NCBI GenBank assembly: GCA_949317995.1
Contig: OX439043.1
Location: 59,227,339-59,291,338, forward strand
Direction: 5' to 3'
Source: Acholoe squamosa
Taxonomy: Eukaryota; Annelida; Polychaeta; Phyllodocida; Polynoidae
Length of the DNA stretch: 64,000 bases
Part shown: positions 56,444-64,000 of the stretch, one piece after another
Numbering within the stretch: position 1 is the first letter of the stretch
Layout: the number at the start of each line of letters is the position of its first letter
The notes under the pieces: model-generated
Database searches by the model: none
What the model was told of the DNA's origin: nothing
The model's input: the letters and a program-made list of their open reading frames with translations, nothing else
Position numbers and translations under genes: made by a program

Positions 56444-58259
56444 AAATGGGACTCCGGAGTGACAGCATGAACCTTTCGAGCACCCATGTACAGGCACAAA
56501 TTCACATCGTGTCATCATAATACTATGTCGTCCTTAGAATGATAACGTAGGCCCCTGTACTTTAGTATAAAACTGTACGGTTCAGGCCAGGAAAGCTTAT
56601 GGCATTTGCCAATTCAAGCTTGTCAGACGGTGGATTTATTTCATTACGAAGCTCCCATAGCTGATTTCACCGCCATCAATTAAACGATATATATGTTAAA
56701 TAGTGTATGCATATACTTATGCATACTTCAATGTCATTCACTGTTATAAGTCCCTATAGATATACACTGGCATGAATAGAATGTAGACTATATCGTTGAG
56801 TGCTGGGTGGGGCTCTCCTTATGAGTTACAACTCTCCACTCATCCACCTGCCCCTACATGCTGGAGAGACCTGCTGAGGGCCATTATAGAGGCCCTCTGC
56901 ACATCACGACCTTGACACTGGAGGAGGTGAGGGTGGGAGGGGGTGGGTTGAGGAGTTTTCATACTGCACACTCAAAGATAGAAATATATATATATGTTCT
57001 AGAGGGGTAAGATGAGCACGATCGGGTGAGGGGGTGTTGGGTAGTTGCCATTCCCATATACATTGCATATGTATACATGTACAGAAATTGCAGGGGCGTC
57101 GGAAGCAACTCTACCTTGGGGGGGGGGGGGCAACGCGGGCCGGACGGGACACGTTGACAAAGTTAAAGCACAGCAAATGAAGCACTTTGTTTGTTTAGAG
57201 GGTTTAGGGGATGCCCCCAAGGAAAATTAGAAACATTTAGACATTTTGCTATTTTGATCAATATGTTCAGTAGAACAAAAAAAAACATATTCTGCCCCCC
57301 CGGTCTGGGATTGGGGGATGGGGGCATGCCCCCCTGGCCCCCCTATTCCCACACCCCTCATATTCGATTTCCGTCCTTCAGCTTTGAATGTCACATCACT
57401 GTTATTGTCCTTTCTTCTTGGTTTATGTGTGTAAGTAAGTTTCATATAGAAGCTAAACCATAGATCGCTAGTGCAGGTTTCTTTCCTCCCAAGATAGTAA
57501 TTTTTTTCACGAGTATTCAAAGCGGTAGTAATTCACTTATCAATTCAAAACGTGGTTCCTTAATAAACCCTCCTGCCCCCCCCCCGTGAATATACATTGT
57601 AGTGCCAATAGCACCCTAAGCCTATCAACGTATACCCCCGGAACCGGATATAACCCAAATGACTTCCGGTGTCTTACTTCTAGCCATCGATCACAGACTG
57701 ACAATTAGAGGTGAACGTTCAGAACGCAGACAAGAAAGGCTTTGTGATATCCTAATTAGAGGGCTTTTATTTAGCACAGATTGGCGCATTCCAATCCTGA
57801 TTCTCATATGACTTTGCCACTTATTGGTAAGACAAAAAAAGGTCTCACGCCCAAACCTCCCTTATACGTCAAAGAAAGGAAAATTAGAAGTTTCAGGTAA
57901 ACAGACTTATCAAAGAAAAGGTACCCACATTTTGTATAAACCTGAGACATTTGTACAGGCACAGTTTATTTATGGAACTAAGTTAAAGTTCCTTTAACAC
58001 GGTTATTAAGCACATAAAAGTGTGAGGAGTGAATCACAGCTTTTCAGCAAAGGGGGTTTTCTTGTGACCCCCCACCCCCATTTTTTTTTTTGGGGGGGGG
58101 GGAGTTGCCAGGACTTACAGTCTTTGACCACCCGCCCACACAATGCCCAGGGGCTACAGGCGGAGAGTAAGATCAAGGTGATCAAATTCTTGTCCCTCTC
58201 TACCTTCGGGAAATGAGATGATTGACCTTTTGTAGTATTGAAGCCAGACGCCCACCCTT
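56444..58259. other. FUOM: Unannotated; G/C-run patches
   Basis: G runs at 57118-57130 and 58093-58102, C runs at 57294 and 57576. Around 57090-57350 a CAGGGGCGTCGGAAG start and GGGGGCATGCCCCC palindrome suggest another worn MITE, without resolved ends. No exon recognised. Confidence 0.4.
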
Positions 58260-59139
58260 CACTCTAAAAAAAATGTGTTTAAATCAAAACACATTTTACC
58301 TAAACACTTTTTGGTAAAACACATTTTCATCATCTTAACACTTTTCCTAAAACACTTTCACACTTTTCTGCGAAACTGTTCAGGTATATAAAAGTGTTTT
58401 GATACTTGGTTCCAATCCAACTCACTAGGTGGCAGGGGCCACATAAGAGGGTACTACCGTAACATTCATATGGACACAAATGTCTGAATTTATGTATAAA
58501 TGATGATAATACACAACATCTTGATAGAACGTAACATTGACACTTTATCTTAGAATCAATTTGTAAAAGAAATGTATAGAAATTAACTTATCATTACCTT
58601 GATTCCAATGAAACCCATGATAAACACCCATTTTGTAGCATTCATCATTAATACATCGGGTCCTAAACTCACTGACTAACTCTGTGCACTAATGTGCTTG
58701 AACCCATCTTGAGTATAGGCCATATATAGCCTGGTTAGCACAGATTCAATGTTGATAACTGAATGATCAACATTTATCAACCTGCTATCAACAGTGATTC
58801 AATATTCTCTACCTGCAGATAGACAACAATATCTGGTAGGAAGGACTCACTAATCCTAAAACTGGAGCCATGGGATTATTAAGAAGATGAAATAATAGCA
58901 AGGACATTAATTTGTCTGAAACTCATTTAAACACTTTCTGAACCTAAACACTGTATTCTCAGAATCAGTTAAACACGTTTTCAAATTAACACATTTCAAC
59001 CAAATCACTTTTGAATTTTTAAGAACTTAAATTGAAAAAGTGTGAAGTGTCTTGCCTAAAAAAGTGTTTCACAAAATGTTACAAGAAATTGTTTTAAATG
59101 TGAGTAAAAGTTTTTAAAAACTAAACACATTTTTTAGTG
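58260..59139. mobile_element. AAACAC-motif MITE, copy 3
   Basis: Starts CACTCTAAAAAAAATGTG and ends CACATTTTTTAGTG. AAACACTTTT and AAACACATTTT motifs fill about 130 bp at the left and about 240 bp at the right; the centre is unrelated. The TA flanks of the other two copies are not clear here. Confidence 0.65.
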
Positions 59140-61163
59140 TGTTGTGTGCCCTCTCCACCCTCCACACCCCATGTCCTCCTGCTGAGAGGAAGAAATACAA
59201 ACAAAAAAAATGTATAACAAAGAATGAAATGGGTTAAAAAGAATAGAATTCCCTCCATCTTGCACCTTCACCCCCCACCCCATCCCTAGTGTGGCACTTA
59301 AGCCCACATCGTCCTCCCTGTGGTATTCCCAATATAGCACAAGTACCCATGCTGCCTCCCACACCCACTGATTCCCTCAGGTCCTGCAGTCATTATTGGC
59401 TGTAGATTGACAGCGCTCTATTGCTATAGGGGAAAGTGGTTAGATCATTGGATGACCAACGCCCTACACAAAGAATCGTCCTGCTGTATTACCCCCGACC
59501 TCCCCCCCTCCCCTCACCAAGAGGAAAACACATACAAATAGACAAAGTCACCCTCCTACACACTACAACACTGGAATCCTGCGACCCACGCACCTATACA
59601 GTTGTTGCAGCTGCCATTTGAGAAGTGAGCAAGTTCTGCATCAGAATAAGAATCAGACTAATTCATGTTCTTTCCCTTATCCACAGGCATTTGTGTAGAG
59701 ATATGATGCATGTATTGGTATTGGTTCAACCATGACATGTCCCTTGAGGATTCAGCGGTCACTAGCTCCTGATAGATCCATTCTGTCAGTGACAGTGATA
59801 CAGTATAATGCATATCTGTGATTCATAGCTTACAAGGACCTTATTCATCACCTCAACAGGGATAGACGCTAACATTTTGGGCCGTTGGCCAACCGGGCCA
59901 GCAGTCCAGGTATAGTAATGTAATTTCAAATAGTCTACTGACCAAATGGCCAATTTAAAGGGAAATCTAGGAAAGATCACTGGCCCGCAGCCAAAGTTAC
60001 TGGCCATTGGCCACCGGGCCAGTGTTAGTGTCTTCCCCTGCCTTAAGACGCGATTCCACTTTTGAAAAGGTTGTTCATCCATTTGTCGGACAGAATCATT
60101 AATAAAAGTTCTCCAAGTTCCTCCCATATGTAATGACAACTGCATTAGGCACATAAGTCTCTGATAATACGAAAATACCAGATCATTATTTTGTTTCATA
60201 GACTATGCTGGTCACTTTTAGATGACCTTTTGAGTGATATCTACCAAAAGTCAATTGAGAAAAATATTGGCATTATTTTTTTTTCTTTTTCTTTTTGCTC
60301 TTGAAGTTTTGAATTATTTGCTTTTCTTACAGGAATCCTCTCTATCATGGTAATACCATTGGAAGTTTTCCGATCTGGCCCTCAAAATTCAAATTCTGTG
60401 AGGAATTTTTAATTCGCCATTTTGCCACCTGGTGGCATTGCAGGGGCACTGTATTCTAAAATGATGATGAAAATGCTATTTTTTTATGCGGAATTCAATG
60501 GTCTCATTTAAAAGTGCTCCATTTTGGGTATAAACATCCCATATTTGGAAGGTAAAAATGAACATTTTTCATGAAAAGATTGGCTTAAGTGCCTATTCCT
60601 GTTTGCCATGACAAACATCCCAATATTCTAGATTTGCAAATGTTTATGCCATTTTTGGGGGGTTTTCACCAAGAACCCAAAATTGAAAACAGAAATGGAA
60701 AATTCATTCTAGATCAAAATCAATGATAAAAATTATAAAGAGTATCATCATATATTTATTATAAAAAAGGCTGATTTTTTGTGTTTTTAGACAGGCCTAT
60801 GATTTATAATGTATTTAGAGCTAAATCATCAATTCCCTATATGAATAACAACCTATGTTCAATTAGAGGTTCTGATATAACTACTGGGAATATCTTAGCC
60901 AATGATGTCTCATTTTAAAGATCTGGAGATGAACTTTGATAATCAATTTCCCTACAGAGGGGTGTTTTTGCTTACCTGGTCACAGTCATATTGCCTTGAC
61001 GCACTGGCATTCATTTCTTAAAGCCAAACATCTCAAGAAAGGAGCTAGTATGTACATGTATCAACTACAGGATATGCCCTTCTCCTGTATTTTAGCAACC
61101 CAAACAGATTACGCAGCCATCTTTGGTCAACCAAGGTCGAAGAAGTGAACGCCCCTACCAATT
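59140..61163. other. FUOM: Unannotated; GGCC-rich repeat near 59875-60010
   Basis: GTTGGCCAACCGGGCCAG (59889) and ATTGGCCACCGGGCCAG (60005) are near-direct repeats, with inverted versions of the same motif nearby; probably a worn small element. No exon recognised. Confidence 0.4.
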
Positions 61164-61393
61164 ACAGTGCAGAAGGGGCTTCCCTAGCCCACTTAAAAGG
61201 GTCTATTTCTCCTCTTTCCTATCCCCTCAGGATGTGTGTGGTGCACATATGTATGGGCACTGATACATTCCTCTGTGAAATTGTGTAATGTGGTTCTCGC
61301 CATGAATATGATCTTAGCTGTCGAAATGGCGTTAAACATCTATTACTCACTCACTCACTCACTCACTCACTCACTCACTCACAGTGCAGAAGG
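61164..61393 (+). mobile_element. SINE copy 2 with 13-bp target duplications
   Basis: ACAGTGCAGAAGG occurs at 61164-61176 and 61381-61393. Between them the SINE (61177-61380) runs from CTTAAAAGGGTCTATTTC through GATGTGTGTGGTGCAC and AGCTGTCGAAATGGCG to a (CTCA)n tail of about 35 bp. It matches the minus-strand copy at 3020-3200. No convincing box A or B, so a 5'-truncated insertion is likely. Confidence 0.85.
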
Positions 61394-61896
61394 TACTAGG
61401 GTAACTGGCAGTTATCCCATCCAACTTGAATGGTCAGATGCAAACAAGTGTGGAAACATTTCCCCATTCTATGCCATTAATAAACTATTCTATACTTCAT
61501 AATAATATTACAGAATGCTAGGGCATGGGTATTTATTGAAACAAGACCTGGGGTTACTACATTACTTGGAATACTCAAAAAATCAGCCAGAACTGAAAGT
61601 TAGGCACATGTACTAGGGTAACTCCTAATGAAGTTACCTTAGTACTTGTTATTGTAAACAAACTGAGTTACCCTAGTACAGTCAAATCTAAAACCTCTCT
61701 ATACTACTGCTATAGACAATGTCAGGCTACAGTTATTAGTTCAGATGATTGTGCATTTTATACACCACATCTTAACAATTTTAAAGCATTACCCAAGTCA
61801 GTAGAAAGCCGTGTAATCTCCCTTTTTAGTTCTCTATGCTACATTATAGGATCTGCCAAGTTGGATGGGGTAACTGGCAATTACCCTAGAACCTTC
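61387..61896. mobile_element. MITE with CAGAAGGTACTAGGGTAAC ends, split by the SINE
   Basis: The left end AAGGTACTAGGGTAACTGG and the right end, in reverse complement AAGGTTCTAGGGTAATTGC, continue as inverted copies for about 40 bp (CCCATCCAACTTG in both). Two more copies of TACTAGGGTAAC lie inside in opposite directions (61611, 61665). The SINE at 61177 inserted in its outermost left bases. Confidence 0.75.
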
Positions 61897-64000
61897 TGAC
61901 AGGCAACTGTCGATGCAGTGAAGCAAGCTGGGAGTTTTACAAAAATTTAATGACCAGCTAATGCCACCTATATAAAAATGGGGTTGATGTTATTTGGGGT
62001 TTATTTGACAACTATTGTTTGATCATTGATCTTCACATTGATTTGTTAGCATTGAGAAATTCAAAACACTAAGGGAAAGAGTCCTGCTAAACCTAATGTA
62101 TGAGTATGCGTAAAACCACGACAACTGTTTTGGGCCCGTTAGAAATCTAAGGGCCAATGGTAAGATGACGCTGAAACCGAGAAATAAAATCTATGATAGA
62201 GGTCTACTGAAAAGAGGCATGGCACGGAACTTTGGGATGCACTAAAAAAGGCAGTCCAGCATGCACAGCCGAAGGAGGCTTTTATCTGGCTGATCTGAAT
62301 ATTGGTCATTATCAATTCGCTTAAGTTTTAAAGGTTTGTGTCAAAGACATCATAATATTATATGCACACACACACAATTGAGATACTGATTACGTTATAT
62401 GGGGTGGCCTTAATTGAAAAAAACTCACGATTGTATTCTGATATGTATTTATTCTGCCAATAAAACTACAACAATTCCCAGAAAGCCTACAAGTTGAAAT
62501 AGGATAAAGCTTTAATTTAAAATGTAGGCTGAAATAGGCTTTCATCGTTTTCGAAACATATAACCTGACATATAAATTTTGCCCTATAGATACCAACCGT
62601 AAAAGTACCTGATAAGATTTCTTTGTGAAGAGTCCGCTTCCCAATGTCCACGCCCAATTCACACTATACTTATATGCTGAGTAAATAGAGGGTCCCACTA
62701 ACCTATAATGTATTCCCACAATGTATTACATTCTAAGACAAAGCACAGACGTGGGTAGGTACACCTTGGTGTTCACTCGTGCCATCTCTCTAAACCACAC
62801 CCCCATCCTACCCTAATACTATCGTGGGAAATAATCAACCCCTTAAATGCCACATAGTGCACATTGTGATTGCGTTATTGTGAATCTACTCTACCAGGTC
62901 TATATTGATGCATTACAAGGATTTAATTAGATAGATGCATTCCTCACGGATCGGCAATATGCATGAATGTAGACTACTGCAGCACTGACAAGTAGATTGC
63001 CTTGTACTGTATTCAATCGTCCTGATGACAAATGGGAATGATGCTAAAGCACTATGCGGCCCTTAAAGGATTTTAATCAACTAGGAGTACAAGAGGACAG
63101 GAGTCAACATTGGATGGGAGGTGTCATGATTTGTTAGTTTATCTGTGTAGGCTGGTGTCTTCTTGAAACTGTGTGCAAGACAAACCACCTACGGACCTCT
63201 CCATCTCCTTCTGCGGGCCCGCCCTTCTATATATAAAGGCAACTAATTGTAACATTCTTACATGTCTTAGACACAGGGTGGGGCCATCCTCACCCCCCCC
63301 CCGTAGGCGTCTTAAGTACCTTTAATGAATTTGTTCTCATGGGTTTATGATTCTCAGTTGAACTCAAGTGGACAGAGTTGACTGACAGGTGGGTTGACAG
63401 GGAAGCACATGGGCGTTTCGCAGAAAATAATTTTAATACTTGCTGATGTGTGCATATTCGCTCTTTTCATAGTTGATGTTTCAGATGCAGGGAGGAATAT
63501 TTGTTAAATGGATTTTGATATAAGTGCCTTTTCCTGGGATCACAAGGGATTCCCTTTTCATAATGATATAGCTTTATTGCGTGAAAAAGGCGGATTCTTG
63601 TGTATTTCTATCAAAGAGGTGTGTGTTCTGAGAATAGTATTAGAGTTGAAATCTAGGCTAATCAGATGTAACTTGTGGTAAAGGACAGAGTACATTTTTT
63701 TGTAGGTTGCATGTTTTCTGGTATGAATAAAAACAATCGTTTATTAGTTTAACCTCCAGATATCAATATCATAAAATCAAAATATTCATTAGGCCTATAC
63801 AATGAGTGATTCCGTTTATAGTTTTTATAATTCGACTGACGGCTTACAAAAACATACGAAATGAGCTGATTCTTTTGCCACTGTCAGGGTCAAAATGCTA
63901 TTGAAAGGCATGTGCTTTCCTTGCATAGCTCTGTGGTGATTATTCTATTGGGGTGCAGCCACTTAGCAATTTTACACAGCATACAATGCTCTAAATTACC
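61897..64000. other. Unannotated stretch to window end
   Basis: No exon, RNA or repeat end recognised. CACTATGCGGCCCTTAAAG near 63050 echoes the end of the duplicated unit at 25536-26275. C run at 63292-63302. Confidence 0.4.

Noticed and set aside
61321-61380. Short regular repeats considered as a CRISPR array
   Set aside because: It is a (CTCA)n SINE tail in a eukaryotic sequence; no spacers or cas genes.

Overview
This window is non-coding animal DNA: AT-rich, full of (TA)n microsatellites, G/C homopolymer runs and short inverted-repeat transposons. It is not bacterial; there are no dense open frames, operons, rRNA or CRISPR. Two short exons with consensus splice sites and long introns show a metazoan. 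One SINE family ending in GCGTTAAACATCTATTACTC plus a (CTCA)n tail is of a kind I associate with mollusc and other lophotrochozoan genomes, so a marine lophotrochozoan is my best guess. A cephalochordate or hemichordate is not excluded.

Host gene: the only host gene I can support is fucose mutarotase (FUOM, FucU/RbsD family) on the + strand. Two consecutive coding exons are visible, at 27269-27337 and 43277-43347. The 15.9-kb intron between them keeps the reading frame. The first exon and those after 43347 were not found, so nearly all of the window is probably FUOM intron or 5' flank.

Mobile DNA: (i) a whole-looking tyrosine-recombinase retrotransposon of the PAT/Ngaro type (43946-48850), with split direct repeats A1-ORFs-B1A2-B2, sits in the FUOM intron after exon 43277-43347, in the sense direction; its repeat pairs look identical, so it is recent. 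(ii) A dead, 5'-truncated CR1/L2-like LINE lies on the minus strand (36095-38312). (iii) Two copies of a (CTCA)n-tailed SINE occur at 3020-3200 (minus) and 61177-61380 (plus), the second with 13-bp target duplications and inserted in the end of an older inverted-repeat element. (iv) At least a dozen MITE-like families are present, several with two or three copies: a TTAA-flanked Kolobok-like family (443, 1312, 41644), a TA-flanked family packed with AAACACT/AGTGTTT motifs (4347, 5174, 58260), a G-rich TA-flanked family (9032, 34163), a GGCC-ended family (10981, 40255), and a CAGTGGCGGATCC-ended family (25741, 48947 and fragments).

Layout: 1-13.5 kb is a dense MITE field with an 81-bp minisatellite at two places; 14.6-19.1 kb holds a CpG-dense patch, a degenerate minisatellite, a perfect-looking hairpin and three tRNA-derived relics; 19-25.5 kb is featureless; 25.5-26.3 kb is a tandem duplication that supplies an empty site for one MITE; 27.3-43.3 kb is the FUOM intron with the LINE and several MITEs; 43.9-48.9 kb is the YR retrotransposon; 49-64 kb is mostly unannotated with a few MITEs and the nested SINE.

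All calls come from reading the sequence. Coordinates of repeat ends are good to a few bases where a target duplication is named, and looser elsewhere.
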